A stretch of 64,000 bases of DNA from JADKHR01 sp041917295. Lineage in GTDB: Bacteria > Elusimicrobiota > Elusimicrobia > FEN-1173. The translations under genes and the position numbers were made by a program. The DNA is taken from positions 1 to 64,000 of the forward strand of contig JAYRXX010000057.1 of assembly GCA_041917295.1 (NCBI GenBank), read 5' to 3'. Positions 1 through 8,517 of this stretch are shown one piece after another. The stretch's first letter is position 1. The number at the start of each line of letters is the position of its first letter. A model generated the notes under the pieces. That model made no database searches, was not told where the DNA came from, and saw only the letters and a list, made by a program, of their open reading frames with translations.

Positions 1-3000
1 GGTTGCGTCCATCGTGCCGTTGCCGTTGTTCTTGTAAATACGCAGTTCACGGGTGCTTCCGGTTTCTCCGTTCACCAGAATGTCCGGGTCCCCGTCGTTA
101 TCATAGTCCCCCCACGCCACCGTCCCCCACTTCAACCCGTTGCCCGCTCCGTCCACTTCGATTTGAACGTCGTCAAACCATTGGAAGTCCGATGCCACAT
201 ACGCTGATGTGGTGTTGGATATGCTTGACCAGTTAGGAACTTCGTCGCCGGTCCACAAAACAAAATAGTAGGTCAGACCACTCGTAAGGCCTCCAATGGT
301 TTTGCTTTGAGCCGACCCCGGGACCACATTCGTAGTCGATATCGAAACGGTCGCTGCGTTCGTGGGCGTGGTGCTGGTGCTCCAGGTGGGGGTGTAAGTT
401 GCATACTGGATCCGGTAATAGCCGGTGACGTTGCCGTTCATCCCATCATCGCCTGCGCTGTTCCAGCCAATCGTCACTTGCCCGGCTCCCGCCGTGGCGG
501 TCAACGTGCTCGTGCTGGGCGCCACGCCCGTATAGGCACTTCCATTGCTTGACCACCCCGACTCCGCCAATACAGAGTCCACTGTTTTCACGCGGTAGTA
601 ATAGGTGGTGTCCGTGCGCAATCCGTAGCTTGCCGTAGTCTGTGCGTTCCAGGGGTCGGTGGATTTCATCACAACGCCGTAGTATGTGTTGCTGTTAAAG
701 ATCTTGGGCGGTTTGAGGTAGCTCCCCATGCGCGGTGTCGCCCCCATCTGGCCGGGGAATATGACCGACGCAAAGTTCGACACGGTCGAAATTTGGATGT
801 CGTAGGTCAGCACGTTCTCCGGCGTGGCGCCGGTGCCGCTGTCGGTGCCCGCGTTCCATGTAAAACTGGCCACGCTCAGGCTGGTGGCGTCGAACGTAAA
901 TCCGCCCGCCAACGTCGTCGGCGCGGCCGGCGTGGTGTTCGCTGGAACGATTAAATTTTCATAGACCCTCAATTCTTTTGACCCCGCCGCCTGGCCCACC
1001 ACGAGGATGTCCAAGTCCCCGTCCCCGTCGTAGTCCCCGGCCGCCACGGCACTGCTGTTCAGCCCACCGTTCGACCCATCAACTTCCTGCTGGGTCGAAT
1101 CCATGGTCGCGTTCCCGTTGTTTTTGTAAACCCGCAACTCCGAGCTGGCTGCGCTCGACGCGTATCCGCTGGCAAGGATCTCCAGATCCCCATCGTTGTC
1201 ATAATCCCCCCACGCCACATCCCCCGAATAAAGCCCCCCCGCGGCCCCATCCACCACTATTTCACTGCTGTTGAGGGTGCCGTTTCCGTTGTTTTTGTAG
1301 ATTCTTAATCGGCCTTGGTCCGATGTGGTTCCGTTGGCTAACACGTCCAAATCACCGTCGTTGTCGAAATCGCCCCAGGCGAGCCCCCCACCAAATAATC
1401 CCGAATCAACCCCGCCAAACAGATATTCAGTCGGGTTCATGGTGCCGTTTCCGTTGTTTTTGTAAATGTTCATTTCTGCGGTCATGAAATCCAGGTCTCC
1501 ATCTCCATCAAAATCTCCCCACCGAACCTTATAACTGCTGCTCACCGTTGCGCCATCCACGTCAATCTCCGTCTGGTTCATGGTTCCGTTTCCGTTGTTT
1601 TTATAGATCCGTAAACGGTTGCTTGAGGTGTCATACCCGCTGATTAAAATGTCCAAATCGCCATCATTGTCAAAGTCGCCCCACTCGCTCCCCCCCGCGT
1701 ATCCCCCGCCGCCGGCGCCATCCACCTCAATTTGTGTCGCGCTGATCGTTCCATTTCCGTTGTTTTTATAGATCCGAAGTTCCGCCGTTGATCCCGTCCG
1801 TCCGGCAACGAGTATATCCAGGTCTCCGTCCACATCGAAATCGCCCCACTGGACCTCACTGTTTCCCAATCCATTATTTAACCCGTCCACCTCAATTTGC
1901 GCGGGATCGATGGTCCCATTTCCGTTGTTTTTATAAATTCTCAATTGGTACGTGGGCCATTCCACGGTTCCGCTCAATAACACATCCAGGTCCCCGTCCG
2001 CGTCATAATCGCCCCACGCCACATCGCCTTCCTTGAGCCCGCCGCCGGTGGCCCCGTCTACCTCAATTTGGTTCGGGTCGAACCAAGTCGTTGATAGGGC
2101 AGAGGCGGTGTTGGATATGTATGACCAGTTGGGGACTTCGTCGGCGGTCCACAGAACAAAATAATAGGTCAGCCCCGGCGTCAGGCTTGAAAAGGTTCGA
2201 CTTTGGGACGATCCGGGGACCGCGTTCGTGGTCGATATTGTCACCGTCGTAACATCGCTCGGGGTTGTGCTCGTGCTCCAGCTCGCCGTAAACGTGGCAT
2301 ACTGGATCCGGTAATTTCCAGTGAGGTTGCCGCTCATCCCATCATCCCCGGCGCTGTTCCACGTCACCGTTATTTCGTAGTCATTTGTTGTTGATGCGGC
2401 CACCAGGGTGTTCGTGCTGGGTGAAACCGCTGTGTTAATGCTTGCCCCGTTGGACCAGCCAGACTCGGCCTGACCTGCGTCGACCGTTTTCACGCGATAG
2501 TAATACGTGGTGTCCGTGCGCAAACCATAACTGGCCGTGCTTTGGGCGTTCCAAGGATCGGTGGATTTCAAAACGACGCCATAGTAACTGTTGCTGTTAA
2601 AAATCTTGGGCGGTTTTAAATAACTTCCCATCCGCGGCGTCGCTCCCATCTGGCCTGGGAATATAACAGACGCAAAGTTCGATACCGTGGATATCTGAAT
2701 ATCGTAGGTCAGCACGTTTTCCGTTGTTGGCGAAGTCCCAGCATCGATGCCTGTGTTCCACGTCAGGCTCGCCACGCTCACGCCGCTGGCGTCGAACGTG
2801 AACCCGCCCGCCAACGTCGTCGGCGCCGAAGGCGCTGTGTTGGACGGCGTCGCCAGATTCTTATAAATCCGCAATTGCTGGTTTGTCCCATCGTCGGTTC
2901 CACTGGCTAAAATGTCGAGATCCCCGTCATTGTCAAAATCCCCCCACGTGGCCACGGACGACTCCAATCCGTTATTGACTCCCTCAATTTCAAATTGGGT

Positions 3001-6000
3001 TTCGTTCATCGTCCCGTTCCCGTTGTTTTTATAAACGCGCAACTGACGGCTGGTCCAATCACTGCTTACGCCGCTCGTCAATATGTCCAGATCGCCGTCG
3101 TTGTCAAAGTCGCCCCACGCTGATCGCCCTGACGCCAACCCTCCATTGAACCCATCCACATAAAGGGGCGTGCCGTTGAAGGTTCCGTTGCCGTTATTTT
3201 TGTAGATGTTCGTATTGCGGCCTCCGCCAGCGTTGTAACCGCAAGACAAAACGTCCAAATCTCCATCCGCATCAAAATCGCCCCAAGCGACTGTTGGGTA
3301 GCCCCCGCTGGGGGTCACAACGTTTACTTGGGTGGGGTTCAGCGTCCCATTCCCATTATTGGTGTAGACTCGAATATCGGTGGCCCCTGCGCCTCCCAAT
3401 AAGATATCCAAATCTCCGTCATTGTCATAATCGCCCCAGGCGCATTCCCCCAGCAAACCCCCATCCGTGGGATCCACCTCTATTTGCGTGGCGTTGATCG
3501 TGCCGTTTCCGTTGTTCTTGTAGATTCTCAGGTAAGGTGTGGCGTTTGCACCCATTCGACCGTTTCCCACCAGATCCAGGTCCCCGTCGTTATCGAAGTC
3601 CCCCCATCCCAATCGCCCTTGTGACAACCCGTTGTCAGAGCCGTCCACTTCAATTTGGGTTGCGCTCATTGTTCCGTTTCCGTTATTTTTGTAAATGCGA
3701 AGTTGCCGGTTGTTCCCTGCCGTGTTGCCCATAACCGCAATGTCCAAATCCCCGTCGTTGTCGTAATCGCCCCAGATCACGTCCCCATCGTCCAGCCCGT
3801 TGCCCGCTCCGTCCACCTCGATCTGGGCGGCATCGATTGTGCCGTTCCCGTTGTTTCTATAGATCCTCAGTTCCCGCGTACTGCCTGTGTACCCGGCGGC
3901 CACGATATCCAAGTCCCCGTCGTTGTCAAAATCGCCCCACCCTTGACCGCCGTTCTTTAATCCCCCGTTGGCGCTATCCACTTCGATTTGGTTGGGGTCG
4001 AACCAGGCGGTGGGGACGGCGGAGGTGGTGTTGGATACCTCCGACCAGTTGGGGACTTCGTCGGCGGTGAACAGGGCGAAATAGTAGGTCGTCCCGATTG
4101 TGAGGCCGGAGATTACTCGGCTTTGGGCTGAGCCGGCTGTCGCGTTGGTTGTCGAAATCGTAATTGTTGTGGCGTTGGTCGGCGTGGTGCTGGTGCTCCA
4201 GGTGGCGGTATACGTGGCATACTGGATTCGGTAAGTGCCCGTGAGATTGTTAAATGCCCCGTCATCCCCCGCCGAGTTCCAGCTCAACGCAATCTGGTCG
4301 CCCCCCCCCGTGGCCGATAGCGTTGACGTGGACGGAGAAACAGGTCCGGCGGATTGAATCATGACGCGGTGATTAAGATAATCAGCTATGTAAAGACGGT
4401 TCATTGCCCCATCATAAGTGAGACCGCGAGGCCCATTGAACTTACCCTGGGTTGTGCCCGCAATACTATTTGTGAATACGGTTTGCCCATATAGATTGAT
4501 CGCGTTTTCGCCATTTGTAATGCTTGAAATATCGAACACAGTGACCCGGTTATTGGTTTCTTCGCTGACAAACAATCGTTGACCTTGCGTGTCAAAGGCG
4601 ACATCACGTGAATAGGCCATCCCTGATTGGGTTGTGGCCGCCGTCCGAGTTGTAAATGTCGTTTGTCCTAACACATTGATGGCATTTTCCCCATCCGTTA
4701 TGGATGATACATCGAAAATCATGACCCGATGATTGTTGTAATCTGCTACGGCGAGCAACCCGGACTCGTTGACCGCCACGCTGCGCGGCAAATAGAGCTT
4801 GTTCTGGTCAGTCCCAGAGGTCGCGGTTGTAAAATCGTTTTGTCCGAGCACATTAACCGCATTTTCACCGTCCGTAATTGCAGACACATCAAATACGGTC
4901 ACGCGATTATTGCCATATTCCGCAACAAATAACCGAGACGTGGATCTTTCAAAAACGATTCCTTGGGGATTGTTAACAGAAGACTGAGTCGTTCCGTAAG
5001 AAGCGCTGGTATAATTATTTTTACCCAAAACATTAATGGCGTTTTCACCGTCAGTAATACTCGCAACATCATAAACAATGATGCGATGATTGTTTGCATC
5101 CGCCACAAACAACCGGTTTGAGGTCGGATCAAAGGTTAGCCCGAAAGGAATGTAGAGACTGGGTCTAGTTGTAAGAAACCGTGTTAATAGCATTGTTGGT
5201 TGGCCAAGAACGTTGTCCGGGACACGATCCGCCAGCGTGTTGGAGGTGTCTAAGTTATAGATTAAAACCCGGTTAGAACTACCGTCACTAACGAACATCC
5301 GGTGAGTGGTGGTGTCTATCTCAATTTCAATGGGTTGGTTAAGACCATCCACTGCCAAACCATTGTAAATGTTGGCGGTAGTATAAACAGCGTTTCCCCC
5401 ACCATCAATTTGCCCAATCACATCTTCGGCATTTTGGCCATTGGTGATTGTCGTTGTCGACACGTTAAATACTTGAACACGGAAATTCCGATAATCCGCC
5501 ATGTACAACTTATTTCCATTATCATCCAAGGTCATGCCAAGAGGGTTGTACATTCCATCTCGGGTTGTGGCTTGCGTGTTGGTTGTATAGGTTGATTGGC
5601 CCAGGACGTTGATGGCGTTTTCCCCATCCGTAATGGCGGCAACATCGAACACCATTATTCGGGCTCTGCTACTGTCGGCAACAAATAACCTTTGCGTGCC
5701 AGAGCTGTATGCCAACCCATAGGGGTTGCTGAATTTGGCCTGGTTTAACGTGCTTGAATTGGTTGTAAAATCCGTTTGGCCAAGAACGTTTACCGCATTT
5801 TCACCGTCGGTTATGGAGTTCACATTAAACACAAGGACCCTGTAGTTAGATGAATCCGAGGCATACAACAGGCCGTTGAGTTTGTCCACACAAACTTCTC
5901 TCACGCTGTTAAGCTTATTGGCAGCCAACCCGCTTGTTCCGGTGGTAAAGTCGCTTTGACCAAGGACATTGACGGCGTTTTCTCCGTTTGTGATGGAAGC

Positions 6001-6642
6001 CACATCAAACACCAAAATTCGATGGTTGCCTGTATCTGACACAAACAAACGACTTACCCCATCGTAAGTGGCAAAATAGGGGGCATACATTTTATTGACA
6101 CTAGTGGCCCAACTATTCGCCGTAAAATTCGACTGCCCTAAAACATTGATGGCATTCTCTCCATCGGAAATGCTCGAAACGTCAAAAACAAGAACACGAT
6201 GATTGGCATTTTCAGTAATAAAAAGATAATTACGTCCAGGATCATAATCAAGGCCGGTAGGCGTATACAATCGGTCATCCCGAGTGCCTGGTGCATTTCC
6301 ATATAAAGTGGGTTGCCCTAAAACATGATCGGCTGTTCGTTCGACGAGAACGTTGCTGGCGTTAAGGTCGTATTGCAAAACGCGGTTTGAAAAAGTGTCC
6401 GCCACAAACAACCGATGGTTGGCCGTATCGACAGCGACATCGTAGGGCATGTTGTACCCTTCCAAATACTGACTGTCATAGGCCGTCCCACCCGTAAAAT
6501 CCGCCGAACCGCTGGTGGTTTGGCCCACCACATCTTCCGCGTTTTGGCCGTCGACAATGGCGGTATCTCCCGCGCGCAACGCGGCCGACAGCACAACCAA
6601 CCCCAATGGGGCCAGAAAAATCTTAAAAAGGTTCCTTTTCAT
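1..6642 (-). CDS. Giant secreted NHL / fibronectin III / FG-GAP repeat protein, C-terminus outside window
   Basis: One reading frame stays open from an ATG at 6640-6642 to the window edge (2214 codons, no stop seen; frame checked at several points). It begins with a signal peptide (MKRNLFKIFLAPLGLVVLSA). Residues about 20-770 are about ten NHL/YVTN-like propeller repeats with the refrain NVLGQ.DFTT and NHRVLVFDV. After that come fibronectin III-like segments (about 771-880, 1261-1520, 1900-2158) alternating with FG-GAP/VCBS blocks (about 881-1258, 1521-1895, 2158 to the edge), recognised by WGDFDNDGDLDIL and LRIYKNNGNGT. The DNDGDLD loops are typical calcium-binding FG-GAP loops. Such proteins are usually exported and act in adhesion or surface binding; the ligand is unknown. 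It is transcribed away from the rest of the window. The true 3' end and any sorting signal cannot be seen. Confidence 0.88.
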   Translation of the reverse strand, partial: MKRNLFKIFLAPLGLVVLSAALRAGDTAIVDGQNAEDVVGQTTSGSADFTGGTAYDSQYLEGYNMPYDVAVDTANHRLFVADTFSNRVLQYDLNASNVLVERTADHVLGQPTLYGNAPGTRDDRLYTPTGLDYDPGRNYLFITENANHRVLVFDVSSISDGENAINVLGQSNFTANSWATSVNKMYAPYFATYDGVSRLFVSDTGNHRILVFDVASITNGENAVNVLGQSDFTTGTSGLAANKLNSVREVCVDKLNGLLYASDSSNYRVLVFNVNSITDGENAVNVLGQTDFTTNSSTLNQAKFSNPYGLAYSSGTQRLFVADSSRARIMVFDVAAITDGENAINVLGQSTYTTNTQATTRDGMYNPLGMTLDDNGNKLYMADYRNFRVQVFNVSTTTITNGQNAEDVIGQIDGGGNAVYTTANIYNGLAVDGLNQPIEIEIDTTTHRMFVSDGSSNRVLIYNLDTSNTLADRVPDNVLGQPTMLLTRFLTTRPSLYIPFGLTFDPTSNRLFVADANNHRIIVYDVASITDGENAINVLGKNNYTSASYGTTQSSVNNPQGIVFERSTSRLFVAEYGNNRVTVFDVSAITDGENAVNVLGQNDFTTATSGTDQNKLYLPRSVAVNESGLLAVADYNNHRVMIFDVSSITDGENAINVLGQTTFTTRTAATTQSGMAYSRDVAFDTQGQRLFVSEETNNRVTVFDISSITNGENAINLYGQTVFTNSIAGTTQGKFNGPRGLTYDGAMNRLYIADYLNHRVMIQSAGPVSPSTSTLSATGGGDQIALSWNSAGDDGAFNNLTGTYRIQYATYTATWSTSTTPTNATTITISTTNATAGSAQSRVISGLTIGTTYYFALFTADEVPNWSEVSNTTSAVPTAWFDPNQIEVDSANGGLKNGGQGWGDFDNDGDLDIVAAGYTGSTRELRIYRNNGNGTIDAAQIEVDGAGNGLDDGDVIWGDYDNDGDLDIAVMGNTAGNNRQLRIYKNNGNGTMSATQIEVDGSDNGLSQGRLGWGDFDNDGDLDLVGNGRMGANATPYLRIYKNNGNGTINATQIEVDPTDGGLLGECAWGDYDNDGDLDILLGGAGATDIRVYTNNGNGTLNPTQVNVVTPSGGYPTVAWGDFDADGDLDVLSCGYNAGGGRNTNIYKNNGNGTFNGTPLYVDGFNGGLASGRSAWGDFDNDGDLDILTSGVSSDWTSRQLRVYKNNGNGTMNETQFEIEGVNNGLESSVATWGDFDNDGDLDILASGTDDGTNQQLRIYKNLATPSNTAPSAPTTLAGGFTFDASGVSVASLTWNTGIDAGTSPTTENVLTYDIQISTVSNFASVIFPGQMGATPRMGSYLKPPKIFNSNSYYGVVLKSTDPWNAQSTASYGLRTDTTYYYRVKTVDAGQAESGWSNGASINTAVSPSTNTLVAASTTNDYEITVTWNSAGDDGMSGNLTGNYRIQYATFTASWSTSTTPSDVTTVTISTTNAVPGSSQSRTFSSLTPGLTYYFVLWTADEVPNWSYISNTASALSTTWFDPNQIEVDGATGGGLKEGDVAWGDYDADGDLDVLLSGTVEWPTYQLRIYKNNGNGTIDPAQIEVDGLNNGLGNSEVQWGDFDVDGDLDILVAGRTGSTAELRIYKNNGNGTISATQIEVDGAGGGGYAGGSEWGDFDNDGDLDILISGYDTSSNRLRIYKNNGNGTMNQTEIDVDGATVSSSYKVRWGDFDGDGDLDFMTAEMNIYKNNGNGTMNPTEYLFGGVDSGLFGGGLAWGDFDNDGDLDVLANGTTSDQGRLRIYKNNGNGTLNSSEIVVDGAAGGLYSGDVAWGDYDNDGDLEILASGYASSAASSELRVYKNNGNATMDSTQQEVDGSNGGLNSSAVAAGDYDGDGDLDILVVGQAAGSKELRVYENLIVPANTTPAAPTTLAGGFTFDATSLSVASFTWNAGTDSGTGATPENVLTYDIQISTVSNFASVIFPGQMGATPRMGSYLKPPKIFNSNTYYGVVMKSTDPWNAQTTASYGLRTDTTYYYRVKTVDSVLAESGWSSNGSAYTGVAPSTSTLTATAGAGQVTIGWNSAGDDGMNGNVTGYYRIQYATYTPTWSTSTTPTNAATVSISTTNVVPGSAQSKTIGGLTSGLTYYFVLWTGDEVPNWSSISNTTSAYVASDFQWFDDVQIEVDGAGNGLKWGTVAWGDYDNDGDPDILVNGETGSTRELRIYKNNGNGTMDAT
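170..4340 (-). repeat. About 1.9-kb coding module repeated (Fn3 pair plus FG-GAP block)
   Basis: Within the giant gene, DNA around 170-950 closely resembles DNA around 2090-2860. The landmark atcttgggcgg occurs near 701 and 2603, and gcatactgga near 401 and 2297, with a third partial copy near 4217. The period is therefore about 1.9 kb. Nucleotide-level similarity indicates fairly recent tandem duplication of a whole multidomain module. Confidence 0.75.
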
Positions 6643-6759
6643 ACCCTTGCAGTATAGGTCCAGAAACCCATTGTTTCAATGGTTTTTTTGATTTTTCGGA
6701 ACTCGGATTTTCTCAGTTTATCGGGGTTTGAATATAACTCATAAAATTCAATATTGTGA

Positions 6760-6963
6760 GCTATAAACGGGGGAATTTATAACTCAGAGGTCACCCCGTG
6801 GTTGGACTATTTTTCATCGACTGTTTTGGACGCACAAGAATACGCCCAATTGTGGGTTGAATTTTTAGTTAATAAAGCGAACTATTTTAACCGTCATAGG
6901 GCTCATTTTAACGATTCGCGAAAGGGGGAACTTAAAGGGACGAGGTACTACTTGGCTTTTTAG
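6760..6963 (+). pseudogene. Relic of the C-terminal part of a Fic/DUF4172-type protein
   Basis: An open frame without ATG follows a TGA at 6757-6759 and ends at TAG 6961-6963. It reads EVTPWLDYFSSTVLDAQEYA, then KANYFNRHRAHFND, then GELKGTRYYLAF. From family knowledge, Fic proteins with an N-terminal DUF4172 carry a (L/I)TPWLxYF helix after the Fic core and end in a winged helix closing with GxLKxTRYYL. Here the two pieces are nearly adjacent, so most of the winged helix appears deleted in frame, and the catalytic HPFxxGNGR core is absent. There is no start codon or ribosome site. I infer a decaying remnant. It is the only recognisable content between 6643 and 7081; 6964-7081 holds nothing I can identify. 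Confidence 0.55.
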
Positions 6964-7081
6964 GCCCTGTAAATCCAGAGTCGGGGTTCTGGTGGGGGGT
7001 GAGGGCGCGCAAAAAATCGTCGCAGGGCAGGCAAAGGGTTCTGCATTAAGGACTGTTTTGACCGTTTTTTACATTAGACAT

Positions 7082-8227
7082 CTAAAAAAAAGTTTGGGCC
7101 CACAGGGATTTTAAAAAGGTCTCCACGGGCATAATGTCGATGCCCTCGTCGGTCCGGCGTGGACGGGGTTCTCGGCAGACCACGATTCGTCTCTTGAGCG
7201 TACGCTCCTCGCTGAGGATAAGAAGGCCGTTGTAGTCCGCGGGTGAAACGACGGTTTTTGATTTCACCTCAATGGCCACGTCGTCCCCGATCACGAAATC
7301 CACTTCGTGTTGCGGTTGTCTCGACCGCCAGTAGGTCAAAGGTTTGTCCAGACGTTCGTAGTCCAGATACGCCTTAAGCTCGAGAAAAATAAGATGTTCC
7401 AGCCCATGGCCGAAAGCCGATGAGCCGGGTTCAACGCTCGTTTGATGTTTGAGGACGTTGGCCACCCCGATGTCGAACAGATAAAATTTTGCGGTCGAAA
7501 CGGGTTTGCGCCGGAGGGTTTTTTGATAAGCGGGGAGTTCGTGCCCCAGAAGGGTGTCCGTCAAAATTCGGTAATGTTCTCGGACCGTCCGCGCGGGGAC
7601 CTGCGCGTCGTTGGCCACAGCGGTGTAGTTCAATTGTTCACCGCTGGATAAACCCGCCACTTCCAAGAAACGCGAAAACCCTTCGATCGAACGGGTCAAA
7701 CCTTCCGCTTTGACCTCTTCTTTCAAATAGGTTCCCACGTAGGCTTTTAACTCTTCCTGATAATCCGGGGAAGAGTAAATGGCGGGAAGACCTCCCCGAT
7801 TGATCCTTTGCGCAAGAGACTCTTCGGGAAGTTCGGGCGATACCAATGGGTGCAGAGCGCAGGTCCAAGCCCGTCCCCCCAATAAGTTGGCGTTCCCCCG
7901 TTTTAACTTTCGGGCGCTACTTCCGGTTAAAATTACTCGGAGCGCTTTGTTTCGATCCATCAATAGTTGGATTTCGTCCAAGAGGGGAGGTAGCTTTTGA
8001 ATTTCGTCTACGATGAGGAGAGTCTGACGGAGAGGCAACAACGACTGTCGCAAAATTTCGGGGCGCGCGGTTAATTGCCGAAAGGTGTCGGCTTCCAATA
8101 GGTCGATGTACGTGGCTTCCGGGAAAAGGTGGCGCAACAAAGAGCTTTTGCCCGTTTGCCGGGGGCCAAAGAGAAAAAAAGATTTCCTTGAAATAAGAGA
8201 TTTTAAGTCAACGACTCGATTAAACAC
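7082..8227 (-). CDS. ATP-binding protein, AAA+ core with DUF4143
   Basis: 381 codons, starting at GTG 8225-8227 (MFNRVVDLKSLI). Walker A is GPRQTGKSS near residue 21 and Walker B is LLIVDEIQKLP near 70-80. The C-terminal half has the DUF4143 pattern, ending in a nuclease-fold-like segment (EVDFVIGDDVAIEVKSK). This family is common and scattered in bacteria; its physiological role is not established. A paralogue of exactly the same length lies at 61511-62656. It is transcribed divergently from mnmG across a 290-bp gap. No Shine-Dalgarno sequence is obvious, so the start is only moderately certain. Confidence 0.88.
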   Translation of the reverse strand: MFNRVVDLKSLISRKSFFLFGPRQTGKSSLLRHLFPEATYIDLLEADTFRQLTARPEILRQSLLPLRQTLLIVDEIQKLPPLLDEIQLLMDRNKALRVILTGSSARKLKRGNANLLGGRAWTCALHPLVSPELPEESLAQRINRGGLPAIYSSPDYQEELKAYVGTYLKEEVKAEGLTRSIEGFSRFLEVAGLSSGEQLNYTAVANDAQVPARTVREHYRILTDTLLGHELPAYQKTLRRKPVSTAKFYLFDIGVANVLKHQTSVEPGSSAFGHGLEHLIFLELKAYLDYERLDKPLTYWRSRQPQHEVDFVIGDDVAIEVKSKTVVSPADYNGLLILSEERTLKRRIVVCREPRPRRTDEGIDIMPVETFLKSLWAQTFF

Positions 8228-8282
8228 GCATGTATTATGCCATTATTATTATAAAATCCGCAACTAATCCCGCATTAGGGTT

Positions 8283-8300
8283 AACCGGAATTCTCCGGTT
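8283..8300. other. Perfect inverted repeat in the ATPase-mnmG divergent gap
   Basis: AACCGGA-ATTC-TCCGGTT is a 7-bp perfect stem with a 4-nt loop. It lies about 56 bp upstream of the ATPase start and 218 bp upstream of mnmG. There is no T-run, so it is more likely a protein-binding site or neutral than a terminator. I see nothing else recognisable in 8228-8481. Confidence 0.35.
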
Positions 8301-8481
8301 GGCACGGGGCTACAGTCGACAGGGAGCGGAACAGAATTTACGAGCCCTCCAGGACGGAAATGTTCAGTCAAACGAGATTTTCAGATCAATGTGTCGTCAG
8401 CACTTTATTTTGGATACGTGCACATAATGGCGTGTTTGAATGAGTAGATCGATTTGCAGGGGAGGCTTGGACCCAGGTGTA

Positions 8482-8510
8482 TTGACATTTTTCCGACGGA
8501 TTGTTAAGGT
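8482..8510 (+). promoter_or_regulatory. Possible mnmG promoter
   Basis: TTGACA at 8482-8487 is followed after 17 bp by TAAGGT at 8505-8510, a weak -10. Transcription would start about at the mnmG ATG (8518), giving a leaderless or nearly leaderless message. No Shine-Dalgarno sequence precedes that ATG, which fits, but the -10 is poor. Confidence 0.3.
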
Positions 8511-8517
8511 TTTGGGT

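Noticed and set aside
1..6642. CRISPR-like reading of the regularly spaced cgttgtttttgta repeats
   Set aside because: The repeats are coding FG-GAP units (YKNNGNGT) with variable, in-frame spacing.
6664..6690. Stem CCATTG-TTT-CAATGG followed by seven T on the plus strand as a terminator
   Set aside because: It lies in the leader of a minus-strand gene, with no plus-strand gene ending there, and the stem is only 6 bp.
8230..8517. oriC between the ATPase and mnmG
   Set aside because: No TTATCCACA-type DnaA boxes or AT-rich unwinding region could be found despite the gid/parS context.
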